Shown here: positions 11,776 through 23,051 of the stretch, piece after piece
Position numbering within the stretch: the stretch's first letter is position 1
Layout: every line of letters starts with the position of its first letter
Origin: Nageia nagi
Taxonomy: Eukaryota > Pinophyta
Assembly: GCA_050084985.1 (NCBI GenBank)
Contig: JBITNC010000001.1
Span: forward strand, 213,032,001 to 213,096,000
Direction of reading: 5' to 3'
DNA: 64,000 bases
Translations under genes and position numbers: made by a program
The notes under the pieces: model-generated
Databases searched by the model: none
Seen by the model: the letters and a program-made list of their open reading frames with translations, nothing else
Told to the model about the DNA's origin: nothing

Positions 11776-13989
11776 CATCTTTCATTTTTCTCTGCTTTTG
11801 ACCCAGCAGAATGGGTTTCGTGATGATATTTTGCATAAGTATTTTAGAATCATATTGAGTATAAATATCTTATTTTAGGTTATAAGTAATTTTAATTACC
11901 TTAACCATGAGTAGACATATAACTTTTGATTTTGTAATTAACAATGTTTTGCACTTAATTTGGGAACATTTTAAGAGAGACGTAATCATGGTCTTACTAT
12001 GTGATCATGGGCTTAGTTTGATTGTGGTGTTGATCTTAGCATTATGGCCCCTTTTGAACTGACTAATGATGTTAGTGATGATGATGATAGACTGTTCAAA
12101 AAACTAATACATATTAGCTAGTGAACAAGTAAGATGAATGTACGAATGATTCTAACCTTATTGTTTCAATCATTTATAGGTGAACATAAGGTTTGATTTT
12201 AGGTCATGGGAAGTTGTATTTACCCTAATTATCCAAGTATAATTTCTTGAGCTTTGCAATTGAAGTATTTTGAACACACATTGGTTGTACACCAAATAGG
12301 TACTAAAGGCTTGTTTCCATATATCATTACATGGGTGTCTTGTGTTTATCCCAAGGGAATGTATGAAGCCGAGTCAGGTATATGACATGAAGTCCCCTTT
12401 GTGTGCACTAATTTGAATTTTGATTATTATGTTATTACTATAGAAGAATAGGTTTTACAAAAATCATTGGAATCATGTTTTTTGATGAATAGGGTTTCTT
12501 GAATACGTATAGCAATAAGTGATGACTAAACATGCATAACATGACATATGATTTGAACTAGGAAGTTCATGATTCATTATAAGATCATAAACAATAAATG
12601 GTGTTTGTCCTATCAAGGATTCATGATGAAATTATTTATGATCGAGTTTGCATGTTTATTTGGTTATCTTCTTCATGTTTTGACTTATTCCCATGAGTAC
12701 ATATATGTGATGTATGAATATGATGAATGGTTGACACTTGTGTGTAATCACATACGATTTTTTCATAAATGTAAATGCATATGTGATACATGATTTTCAT
12801 ATTGCATTGTTTTCATGGATACATTTACTATATATAATGGATTGCTTAGTGCCCCACTCACGCTTTTGTAAATGTTGTAACATATCGATAATGATGAGAT
12901 GTTTTATTGTTGTAGGTGCTTGGTGTTTCTTTCATGATTAGCTCCATTTTACCTAGTTGTAGGACCTTTTTGTTATTTATTTATTTTTTGAATTGCAAAC
13001 ATTTTTTTTTAATGGCATGATGTGATGAGCAAACATAGTCATGTATCTTAAGAAGATACAAATAAACTAATATGTTATCATTGTAGACTTATACAAATAC
13101 CACTAGGCTAATAAGTAAGTGATAATATACCTGGGGTTGGTAAGTGGTTAAGTCAAGACTCATACACTTGAGTTTATCAACTTATGTATGAATATTTTAA
13201 ATCTTGATTTTGTTGGTTGATGGTAGAGGAAAATGATTTGCTTTGGGTCATGGACAATCATAGTTGCCCCAAGTTATAATCAAACATAAATTTTTTGAAT
13301 TTTTGTAATCAAAGTATTTTGAAAACAAGTTATACACCTTACTAGGTACTCATGCTTGCCTAAATATGCTATTTCATGGAACACTTTATTCCATAGGCTC
13401 TTTGCCATTAGCATGTACGTGACGTGGAGTCTTTTCAAAGTAGATAACATTTTAATGTTTGATAATTCTGCTATTTCCCCCAGTAGAATGGGTTTCATGA
13501 TCATTTCTTGCAAAAATCATCAGAAACATGTTTTTCCATGATTGGGGTTTTTTGTTGAACAAGACTTGAAAACAAGACAAATGCATTCTACCTCATTTAT
13601 CGAGATGGTGATACAAAATCAAGTTTACTACAAAGATCGACATACTGATAGATGATATATATTATGTATTTTATTATTCATTCTTAAGAAACTTAAAATC
13701 ATGATTATTAAACTTTAATTATAAACTTACTTTGATGTGCTACACATTGATGGTGTATCTCTAAGTTCGAATAAGTACTTCGATTATTGTTATTAGTTTT
13801 ATTGTTATTTCAATCATCGATGTTGATTTTGATTTTATTAAATATTTTCAAATTTATGGATAGTTATTTGAAAAATTGCAGTATTAGATTGTATCATTTA
13901 CCAAATTTGGTTACTAATACTTTTTATTTTATGATAACATGTACAAGGATATGGAACAAGATGTAACACACATTCAATTTATGGGTAGA
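11776..13989 (-). other. Non-coding 3' region with diverged repeats
   Basis: Segments around 12270-12480 and 13290-13530 repeat the theme of the 147-bp units (a GTACACCAAATAGGTACT-like start, a GTGAC/ATGACATG-GAGTC middle, a GAATGGGTTTC-like end), so this looks like an old tandem array. Compared with the second copy, about 225 bp near 12795-13018 are extra here. Open frames on the plus strand are antisense to the element and are not supported as genes. Confidence 0.5.
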
Positions 13990-14375
13990 TGATAATAAAT
14001 GGAAAGGGAAGAAGAACATTGACTTCTAATTCAAAGGGAAGAGCAATTTCTTACTCTTGATCCTAAGGAATGATGGAAGCTTTTTAACGATGTTCTAAGG
14101 GGTTGAAACGGATGGGATATGATAGGAAAAGAACATTGACTTCCAATTCAATGGGAGAATAATTTCTTATTCTCGATCCCAAAGAATAATGGAAGCTATA
14201 AAATTTAACAATGTTCTAGGGTTGACTTTTATCAATCTACTAAGGGCAATTTCTTGCTTAAACTTGTAGATAAGAATAGAAGCAAAAGGTTTTAACAACA
14301 ACAATGTTGACTCCCATATTAATGGGGAGAGCAATTACTCGCTCTTTTTCTCAAATAATATGGAAGCACCTCAAA
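13990..14375. repeat. Degenerate tandem repeat, about 120-bp units
   Basis: The phrase GAACATTGACTTCCAATTC followed by AAGGGAAGAGCAATTTCTTA, a GATCC..AAGAAT block and ATGGAAGCT recurs at about 14015, 14127 and, more diverged, at 14225-14300 and 14300-14360. Four units can be followed by eye. Confidence 0.65.
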
Positions 14376-15849
14376 TTTAATAATCAGTAAAGATGGATTA
14401 AGAAATATATGGATGTTGGATAATAAAATATGAAAGTTGGTATAGTATAATGTGTATGGAGGGATGGTGGATGTTAATATGAAAATAGTATAACAAATGA
14501 ATAGACATAGGATGTATTGGGTATTTAGAGAGATAAACTAATAAACTCATCAAGGCATTGATAAATATAAGTGTAATATTAATTACTATGTAATAATAAA
14601 TAGTATGGGATGGAGGCATGGGATGATGAAGAAATGTAATGATCATAATATTCAAGTTGACCATATTAACCAATCACCATTAGATTTTTTCTTCTTTATA
14701 TGATATAAAACAAAGTCATGATGTTCTTAAAATTATCATAGACTCATGTGTGTGCAATGATGTTTATTTCCATTTCTAGACAATCTCAAACTAAATGTCG
14801 CAAGAGCATAAAATATATAAGCTAGTTCATCCATATGAAACGTATAGAGGTCCATAGGAAAGAAGGTCACTAACCAATATGGACATGTCACCACTTGTAA
14901 AGTATGCCCCATTGCCAGATAGGCATCCATAGCCTCGATGAGGATTAACCCCTCTACCAATCAGGCATCCATAGCCCCGATAGAGGATATTGTAATCACC
15001 CAAGAATCATTGATATGATGTAGTAATTTTTTTTTTTTTTTTTGAATTTTGATTTTTTTTTTGTCATCTCTTTTCTTGTTTTTTTTTTATATCAAATAAT
15101 TCTTGGGTTCAAGATGAAGCGAATAATAGGATGAACATGTAACACTTTTGCTCAAAATCATGCTCTTATAACACCTCATTCTTGACTGTTTTAAGATTAT
15201 TTAAATGTGAAGATGTGTATGAGTCCATAATAACCTTAAGTGTATCATAGTTATGTTTGTTTATCATCCAACATTTCAAAAATTTCATGATGAAGGTTGG
15301 TAAAGTCAATAAGAATATTAATTTCATAAACTATTTCTTTTACAATAAGTATTAAACATATTTGTAAAATGGTATGGAAGTGATCATGGATAATGTATAG
15401 TATATATGCCTTGATGAATTGTTAGAATATAATTTGATACTCAAATATTCCAACATAATGGGGATGAATATGAGGTGGAAAAAGGGGAAGACATGGAAAT
15501 GCAATAAACATATTATAACCTATTTCAAAATCAGATATGATCATTTTAGTTTTTAATCATATTTTGATGTTTGTGTGATTTTTAAATCATGTTTTGATGA
15601 TTTTTTTTTTTGATAAAAATAAAATGATTTTTTTTTTATATGATGGAGGGCAATTGCCCCAATGTGATCTATGTAAAACATGAGGAGATCAAAAGTAAGA
15701 TAGGGGATGATTACCCCAATGTGAACAATGTGAAGGAGATTGAATATCCTTATGCAAATAACATAATTTATCATTATTTAATTATGTGGAATGTATGTAT
15801 GTATTTTTAGATGATGTAAATTGTTATCTATCAATAAAGGTATATCTAC
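14376..15849 (-). other. Non-coding stretch of the element
   Basis: No RT, RNase H or integrase motif is seen on either strand, although these would be expected here in an autonomous element. A short duplicated phrase GGCATCCATAGCC(T/C)CGAT lies at 14920-14985, and T-rich runs lie at 15029-15090 and 15600-15640. Confidence 0.5.
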
Positions 15850-15965
15850 TTCAAATCATCTATCATCCATCAAATCATGAAGGGCATGATTTAATTGGTG
15901 GCAATGTTTAGTATCATGCCCCAATTGATGATGATAAACATGATGTCCATACTTATCATATTTTA
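15850..15965 (-). pseudogene. Second gag-like zinc-knuckle remnant, downstream of protease
   Basis: The minus strand reads KYGHHVYHHQLGHDTKHC then HQLNHALHDLMDD. This copies the Tat-type gag knuckle plus its helix, with spacing H-x2-H-x4-H-x4-C. Gag knuckles normally lie before the protease; this one lies after it, and a separate knuckle is present upstream at 16925-16985. Stops flank it. It may be the rest of a second gag captured by recombination. Confidence 0.55.
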
Positions 15966-16199
15966 TTGACTTAGACTTTAGGTTTTCTTTCATTATATGA
16001 TCTACCACCCTCTTAGGTTATTCCAATGATTACATTCCATCATTGTAATCATCTTTGGATTTTAATTTCCATCTCATATCTTTATGATTATGCACTTGCC
16101 TAGCAAAGGTGGATGATGATTTCCCCTTTGAATTTTGCATAGGAGGTTTCATTTTCGATGATTTTATAATATATAATGTGAGTATGGATTTTCATCTCT

Positions 16200-16658
16200 T
16201 CATACACAATGGAGTACTCCCTCATGAATGTATTTTAGACAACCATGAAATGTAGATGGAACACATTCCATTTCTTGAATCCATGGTCTACCTAAAAGAA
16301 TATTATATTGTTCAATGTTCCCTTCAATGATATATAATGATGTTTATATCATCTTACATCCAATGGTGATGGGTAACACTATCGACCCTATTATTGAACA
16401 TAAGGCATTATTAAATGCCTTTATTTTTAATGATGGTAAAGAAATATGAGAGAAGGGACGATTCAATTTGTGATATGCCAATGTAGATATGATATTGACA
16501 TCTGACCCTTCATCTATTAATATCCTCTTAACAATTTTACCATTTACTTTACCAATGACATGGAGAGGTGGATCTAACCCTTGAGGTCCCTTGTTTGGTT
16601 GTCTCTCATGGTCATAAAAAGAAATTATAGGCTGATGTATCAATGGAGGAACTTGCAT
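16200..16658 (-). pseudogene. Tat-type aspartic protease region
   Basis: The minus strand reads GPQGLDPPLHVIGKVNGKIV, then the active-site strand RILIDEGSDVNIIS, then about 95 residues later YNILLGRPWIQEMECVPST and LKYIHEGVLHCV. The LLGRPWI block and its neighbours are characteristic of Tat-lineage proteases. The usual D-x-G triad reads DEGS here, so the catalytic aspartate is kept but the next residue is changed. A frame change near 16344 separates the two halves. The protease would cleave the element's gag precursor. Confidence 0.78.
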
Positions 16659-16899
16659 TTTGGATTTTGATTATATGATATATCAATTTGTTTTTCTTGT
16701 ATGTTTTGAGTTCTAGTATTAACTCCAACTATTCTTATAATAGGTTGATTACTTGGATTCCAGGTGGGTGTCACTTGACTGTAATTAGGTACAATAGATA
16801 CTGTATTTACTTGATATGAAGGAAGTGAGTCTTGATAATTTTTTAAATTTTGATCTAAAATAGAAGTATGGTCTTCAACTTCCAAGTTATTATCTTTGA

Positions 16900-17802
16900 T
16901 TGAATTTTGAGTTCTATTTCTCAATGCTAGACAATTTTTTGTACTATGACCTCTTTGATGGTGATAATTACAATACTCATTTTGTCATATTTTTCTTTCC
17001 TCATAATTTTTATTTCACCATATTCAATTTTGACCTTCTCAATTATAACTGCTTGAGCAATAACTCCTTCAAGAGTATTATGTTGTTGGATTTGTAATAT
17101 AGTAGCTATAGGCTTTAAACAGTTTTGACTAAATAATTTAACTAACTCCTCTTGAGGTAAGGTATAGGGCATGCCATAGAGTATACCCTTCCATCGTGAA
17201 ACAAAGTTAACAATTGGTTCATTCTGAGATTATTTTAGTTCTACAAGATCCGTAATAGAAGATTCCTCTTTGATATAAATCATAAAATGTTGTAAGAACA
17301 AGTCTACCAATTGAGGAAATGAATAAATACTATGTCGTGGCAAATTATTATACCATTCCAGGGCTTGGGCTGCAAGTGTCATGGGGAACAAACGTATCAT
17401 CAAGACTTCATCATTAGAAATTAGGTAATTTGAAAACTTAAACCACCTTAAATGTTCCTTAGGATCCTTATTTCCTGAAAAAGGAATTATCTTAGGTATT
17501 TCAAAGTTGTAAGGTAATTTCTTCTTAGGGACACTTGGATGGATGGGTTCATTGCAAATATTGTCATATGTCAACTTCTTGAACCTTGATATGTTTATTT
17601 CTTTATTCATGAAATCCTTCATGAAATCTTCTAATTCTTTATCTATCCAACTACCCTGAGGATGTTTTCGGTATCTTCTATGATTGATGTTTCTTTCTGA
17701 CTTCAAGTTTGAATTATAAGACTCATCATCAGAAAGAGATCTTGACAATAGTGATGAAGATGGTAATGATGGAATATTAGAAGGTAAATGATGCCCTTGC
17801 AT
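16900..17802 (-). pseudogene. Gag of the 13.3-kb element
   Basis: The longest open part (17230-17802, 190 codons) has a Ser-rich start, then KKKLPYNFEIPKIIPFSGNKDPKEHLRWF-type sequence leading into MTLAAQALEWYNNLPRHSI and FPQLVDLFLQHF. These are the retrotransposon gag core, in which W-Y near EWYNNLP is typical. Continuing down, 16927-17172 gives ITIKEVIV in another frame, and a knuckle YCNYHHQRGHSTKNC lies at about 16930-16980 (C-x2-H-x4-H-x4-C, one cysteine replaced by histidine). A Gln/Asn-rich tail reaches 16640. At least two frame breaks lie in it. Gag here would package the element RNA. Confidence 0.8.
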
Positions 17803-17904
17803 TGGATTTCTAAGAGTTGTAGATGGTTGTACTTTATTTTGTTGAGACTTCTCATGAAGTAACCAACTATCCTGAACTTCTTATTTTACCTTATCAAAAA
17901 TTCA

Positions 17905-19644
17905 TCATTTTTTATCAAGCTCTTGCTTTTCTTTTTCTTTGAGTTCTATATTCTTTTCTTTAAGTTTGGCTTCCTCTTTTAACTTATGTTTAACATCTTC
18001 ATATCTTTTACTAAAGTTTATAGTTTCTTCAAAATCTCTCTCTATGTTTTTTCTCTTTGCCTCCAACTCTGTAAAAGAGGGTATCTCTCCTACCTTGAAT
18101 TGTTTAGCTAAAGCTTTTCTATGTTTTTCTTGCGATGAGGTTTTCTCATAGGAATAAGGATCATAGAAGAATTTTTTTAAGATCTTACATTGAGGCATTG
18201 TTTGTGAGGTTCTTACTGAATACAAGGTCATTCTATCAAAATCTTCCATACAAGACTTAGCCCTATGAGGTGTTTTTTGATAGGTGGGGTTAGTTATCCT
18301 AGCTTGTGAAGAGGGGCTTTAAGGTTGATAATCTAAGCTCTTGAGAGGCAATTCTCTTTGTTGATTAGAGTAAGAGTATTGATATCTCCATACTTGGTAA
18401 TTAAGAGGTGATTATAGTTGCGCCCAAGCTTGACTCTTTTGGTTTGCATAAGTTTTTACATCATGCTTTTGTCTTATCTCTTCTTGTCTCATTTCTTTGA
18501 CAAACTCATTGAAGGTTTTATCATGTTGATCGTAAGAAGAACATGCTTGTTGTTGTTTATGGGATTCCCTTTGCAAAATATTCTTAGCTTTTTCATCATA
18601 GAAAATATTCCTAAGTAATTTATTTGTTATAGGGCTATCTTCTTTATCACATTCCCAATTTTTCATCAAGCTAGTTTGATATTTTGAAGGTATTTTTAGT
18701 GGGTTTGAACAACATTTATCCTTATAAAACTTTGTATCATTATCATGATGTGTTGTTTCCCCACATGGATGTTCATTCCTAAGCTCATGTGTGTTAGCTT
18801 TGGAAATTTTATTTTATATTTTTTCATTTCTTTGTGATTAAAATTCTTGAGATTCAATAATAAAATCTATGGATTTTTTAATTCTTATGTGAAGCTCTTC
18901 AATTTCTACCTGTGATGAGAGTGAACAAGTTTCATCCTTGAACTCAAGAATATCATGAGATTCATGGGAATAAATAGAAGGTCTTGTAGCCTCTATAAGG
19001 GGAGGAGAATGAAATTGCAATTTTGAAGAATGCTCTGAAAGATCCTCAAGATTCATGTCAAGCTCCTCTTCTTTAATATCATATTCATCCCAAGGTTAGG
19101 GTGAAGACATCAAGGTATCTAACTCTAGGAGGTCATATGATTTAGCATAGGATGTTGCATCAAGGCCTTTGGCATTAATACTTGATTCATCCCTTAGCAA
19201 ACTGGATTCATTAGGTTTGATAGTCTCAAAAGGAGATGCACAACAAGATTTTAATTTGATGAGATGTGTCGATGAGTTTTCAATCTTTATGATGGGCTCA
19301 TTATTTTCAGTGTCAAACTCATCCCATGATGAGGGCGAAGGAATGGAAGAACTATACTCTAGCTCTTCATGGGATCTAACAAGGCTTTCTAAGGATTGAA
19401 GAAGAGGTATGGTACATTGTTCTATTTATGCTAAGTATGGTAAAAGCTTTTCAATGTTGATATAAAAATCATTCTTCATGACCTCAGAAGTAGAATAAGT
19501 ATCTAAGGTTGACTTGGCAATATGTGAACATAGTCTTTGTATTTTTGGTTTTATTTTGATAGAAAAAGGAACATAATTTAAAAGTGCAACCAAGACAAAC
19601 CTCATAATGATAAAATTTAAAGGCCTTTTAATTGTTCTCAACAA
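17905..19644 (-). pseudogene. ORF upstream of gag: Ser/acidic repeats and Lys/Glu coiled coil
   Basis: Minus-strand frames 19426-19644, about 19040-19390, 18838-19056, 18412-18669 and 17905-18249 follow each other before gag. The N-terminal half repeats a Ser-rich acidic phrase ending SSWDEFDTE near 19310-19340 and again PWDEYDIKEEE near 19060-19100, with a weaker third copy near 18930-18960. The C-terminal half (17908-18110) is very rich in K and E with heptad spacing (ELEAKRKNIERDFEETI, then KEEAKLKEKNIELKEKEKQ), as in a coiled coil. Ogre elements carry an extra ORF of unknown role before gag; this may be its counterpart, or it may be an extended gag N-terminus. No family is recognised. Confidence 0.55.
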
Positions 19645-20049
19645 CTCAAGATTTGTATAGATCTAGAGTGACTGACACATGCGTATGTTTCTATTTGTCA
19701 CAAAGGGGTCAAAGGAAAAATCTTAAGTAAAATCAAGTTTTAACATCTTTTAAAAACCTATTCCTTTGTAGGACCTATTATATCATTCCATAAATAAAAC
19801 ATGTCAATTAAGTATTTGAATATTGTTTTTTTTTCAATTAATATCTAATCTAAAATATTAAATTGAAAATTTAAAATTCAAAAATTAATCTAAAAGTTTT
19901 AAAATGAAGATATAAAATTAAATGTTAAATTACTAACAGTCACTAATAACACTCATAGTGCAACCAGATCAGTGCACCTTTCCTAGTGTCTTCAAGTCTT
20001 GCATCAAACTGGGTGATTTGTAATGGTTTATAAATATATCAAAGATTCT

Positions 20050-21290
20050 TTGGGAGCAAAATTCTATCACATGTGATCATGAATGCCCTTATAGACACGT
20101 ATACCAAGCATGGAAGGTAAAGAAATGTTCAAATTGCTGATAAGATACAATAATTAAAGGATATACATAGAGAAGTTGAAATAACCTGTAAATTATTGAG
20201 AAAGTGCCTCATGAAACTATAGTTAAAAGGAATTATTCTAATCGCTCGATATGCCCAAAATAGATACATTGAATTGGTTCATGGATTGATTGACACCGTA
20301 CCTTGGTAGCTTCATAGACTGCACTAATCATGGGATAAACATAAAACATATGCGTTGAATGGGCCTATGAATTATTTAGCAAGATGCACCATTAACAGAT
20401 GTGGTTTCATGGATTGCAATGATCTCAGGATATGCACAGAATAGATCCATTGAAAGGGGCACTAATTATTTAACAAAATGCCCCATCAAGATGCAGTCTC
20501 ATTAGCAATGATGATCACAGGCAGTGCACCAAATGGGTTTTCTAGAAAGGATCCTAGAGGCTTGTAAGTAGAGGAAATTATGAAGAGTAAGGCTACACTC
20601 TGCAACCTTTGCCAACATTCAACATGTTCCATGATGGAGCTTTTAGAAGTAGGTGTGGACATCTATAAATGAGTAGCTGATAATGATTTTCATCAAATGT
20701 TGTAGTTTTGGTGCCTTGATAAACATGTATAGAGTGTTTGGTATCATACAAAAGGCCTATCTATTATTTTGACAAGGTACATAATGCAAGAAGATACCCA
20801 CCACTCCCCTACTATGGAATGGATGCAGAATCAAACCCAATAGGTTTATGGAAAAGTGGAAATCTAGGTAGAATGAGATGAATAATTAGACCTCCTATGA
20901 AATGGGAGGAATCAATTGAAGAGAAGAGCGAGGATGCAAAGGGGTTGAAGTGGGGATTTGCTTTTCTACTTCTCTTCCTAGTGCTTCTGATCAACTCATG
21001 ATTCGAACTTCTCCTAAGATGGCAAGGTGGTTATTCTGGTCATCTCCATCTCTTGAGATTCATTCATTTCTGGGGAAGGTCGGGTATGCTTGCTCCTCCA
21101 GGCTTACACAATTTTGTTGGTTATAATAATTAGAGACTATGTATTTCTTGGCTATAGTAGAGAACTCTTGGATCTGATGGAGTACATGGGAACCCAACCT
21201 GACTGCATATCCTTTGTATGTATTCTATTAGCATGCATCCATGCAGGTCGAGTGGCTAGGAGCTATAAATCTCTTATTTATTTATTTATT
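20050..21290 (+). pseudogene. PPR (PLS-class) gene fragment inside the retrotransposon
   Basis: Plus-strand frames read LIARYAQNRYIELV near 20240-20280, VVSWIAMISGYAQNRSIERG at about 20401-20460, a decayed GVDIYK block near 20655, and LLDLMEYMGTQPDCISFVCI followed by LLACIHAGRV at about 21160-21250. These are successive plant-specific P, L and S motifs of PPR proteins, which bind organelle RNA. Stops and frameshifts are frequent. The orientation is opposite to the host element's gag. It lies between the leader and the upstream ORF, within intact LTR boundaries, so it was either captured by the element or inserted into it later. Confidence 0.75.
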
Positions 21291-21296
21291 TATTAG

Positions 21297-21962
21297 ACTA
21301 TATTGCTAATTAGGTGTTAAAATATATGATTACAGGAATTTCTTGTAAAGACCCTTCTTTGGTTCTTAGTATTTCCCTGTAGCAAACTGGGGCTCTTATT
21401 CTTGATAATGTTAGGATCTAATTCTCTTCTTATCTCAGAAGCCGACCATCTAGTTATATTCAAAAGGTGATATTGATGCTTTAACAGTAGCAGCTAAAAA
21501 TAAAATTTATGGCAAAGATGTTTAATTTATCAGTTTATTTGACAGAATATATGTATTATTAAGATTTATGTTGAACCGTAAAGAGCATTTTATTTATTTA
21601 TGTTTTTTTTATATACTCTATTATATGATATGTATGCATCACTAAAATATGTTTATATTATACTTTTTTATCTTAAGAGTTGTAAATTATTTGATTTACT
21701 CTAATCAATTTAATTATCTATATTCTAACAAAAGTTTGTATTTTGACATGTAGGATCTAAACAAAGAGATGGAAACAAGTAGCCTACCTCATCTTGATCA
21801 CTCCTTTTCTATGTGTTTGAATCAGATCATCAAGAATATCTTTCACCAATAAGATTGAACCTAGAATTCATACAAACAAATAATCAAACATAAGATAATA
21901 TGCAAGATATGACCAAAAATTATCAAATTGGAAAGATACAACTATCACCACATCTTGCAATT
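21297..21962 (-). other. Leader region of the element, no gene recognised
   Basis: AT-rich, with a TTTAT microsatellite-like run at 21275-21295. No protein motif is seen. As the element's 5' untranslated leader it should hold packaging signals, which cannot be read from sequence alone. Confidence 0.45.
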
Positions 21963-21993
21963 ATTGGGAGGGGCCCTCCTTCTAGCACTAGAA
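21963..21993 (-). other. Candidate primer-binding site
   Basis: Just inside the 5' LTR the minus strand reads TTCTAGTGCTAGAAGGAGGG. Allowing G to A decay, the TAGTGC start resembles a tRNA acceptor complement (TGGTGC). I cannot name the tRNA. Confidence 0.35.
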
Positions 21994-23046
21994 TGTTACA
22001 ATGAAAATAGAGCTGGAATGTAGAATAACATAAAATACAATTATTCTTAGATTTTCACTGAACTCAAATTATGTAAAATAGGTAGAAATGTTGTAATTAT
22101 AAATTGATATTGATTTTCAGATCAAAATACAATTTGCCCTTGGAAGGGACTTTTACAAATGCCATTTGCCAATATGAGAATATTAGATCTTCATTATTTT
22201 CGATTTGCTTGCTTCTCTCCTTGATATGGACAACTTATAAATCCTACACACATGCAAAAGATAATAACATCAAAGCATCCATGTATAACATGTATTAAAT
22301 TAAAACTAGCATAAAATAATAAAAAGGCATGAACTCACAAGATTTTGGCAGCATTACCCTACTTCAATCCTCAACGTATCTCAACACCTGTGGACCCTGC
22401 ACACATGTCAAGACAAATCCATCAAACATACCTATTCACAATGATAAATGATTTAACATGAAGCAAACATGACATAGAAGGAATAAAGAAAATCCTAAAA
22501 TGTCTTATCTCATTGCAGTAGCATAACATTACTTCAAATTCGAGTCCCCTATTGCTTTGTTTTGGCTTGTATTTATAGATTTTTGGGTGAGATTTTCCAA
22601 GGTTGGTAAGGGGGAGTCAAAGCTTATCATAAGCTTAAAATAGCAAGGGAGGTTGGAGTCAAATGCTACCGCAGGTTGTAATTGACCCCCTCTATCCTCA
22701 GTATCTTGGAAGGATGAGACATTACAACTTTCTTTTACTATTTCTAATTTCTGTTTGGTTGTTATAGAGTCACCAGCGATTACTAGGCGGACATCGGTGA
22801 TCATCCTAAAATGTCGGTGATTGTTTTGGGTCGCTGGCAACTAGTTTTCAATTTTTATAACAATATTAAAATAACCACCAAATAGCCAATTGTTATCGAA
22901 AAGGGGTCATGTGACCACTCATTTTACATGTACTCGATGAGAGCTATCTAATAATATGGCTTTTAAACCTATTTTATATTATCACAAAGAGTTATGATTA
23001 TTTCAATGTTTACTAGTTAAAAAAGGGACATTTTTAGGTGTCTACA
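21994..23046 (-). repeat. 5' LTR of the 13.3-kb element
   Basis: 1053 bp, equal in length to 9789-10841. The plus strand starts TGTTACAA and ends GGTGTCTACA. A minus-strand TATAAATA lies at 22570-22577, placing about 470 bp of U3 above it. Confidence 0.9.
22570..22577 (-). promoter_or_regulatory. TATA box in the 5' LTR
   Basis: Minus-strand TATAAATACAAG is kept in all three LTRs of the family (10365-10372, 22570-22577, 61437-61444), which fits a promoter for the element's RNA. Confidence 0.5.
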
Positions 23047-23051
23047 ATGTC
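23047..23051. repeat. Right target-site duplication ATGTC
   Basis: Matches 9784-9788. The sequence after it (CTTTATATAGCCATGAATTA) matches the tandem copy at 23431-23460, confirming continuity with the left flank. Confidence 0.88.

Larger units (their letters stand above)
9789..23046 (-). mobile_element. 13.3-kb non-autonomous Tat/Ogre-like LTR retrotransposon
   Basis: Two 1053-bp direct repeats, at 9789-10841 and 21994-23046, are flanked by a perfect ATGTC duplication. Flanking telomere-like sequence joins cleanly across the insertion. A purine tract abuts the lower LTR on the minus strand and gag lies toward the upper LTR, so the element reads minus. Going down in coordinate: 5' LTR, leader with a PPR fragment, Ser/acidic and coiled-coil ORF, gag, protease, then about 5 kb of non-coding, repeat-bearing sequence and the 3' LTR. 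No RT, RNase H or integrase is seen, so it would need proteins from a relative. An extra ORF before gag and tandem repeats before the 3' LTR recall Ogre/Tat elements. A second copy starts at 61021. Confidence 0.88.

Noticed and set aside
12569-12793. 74-codon frame also found at 63554-63742
   Set aside because: Both lie in copies of the same retrotransposon, antisense to it; shared ancestry explains the match and no domain is seen.
22529-22840. 103-codon minus-strand frame
   Set aside because: It lies entirely in an LTR; the matching region of the other LTR does not keep it open.
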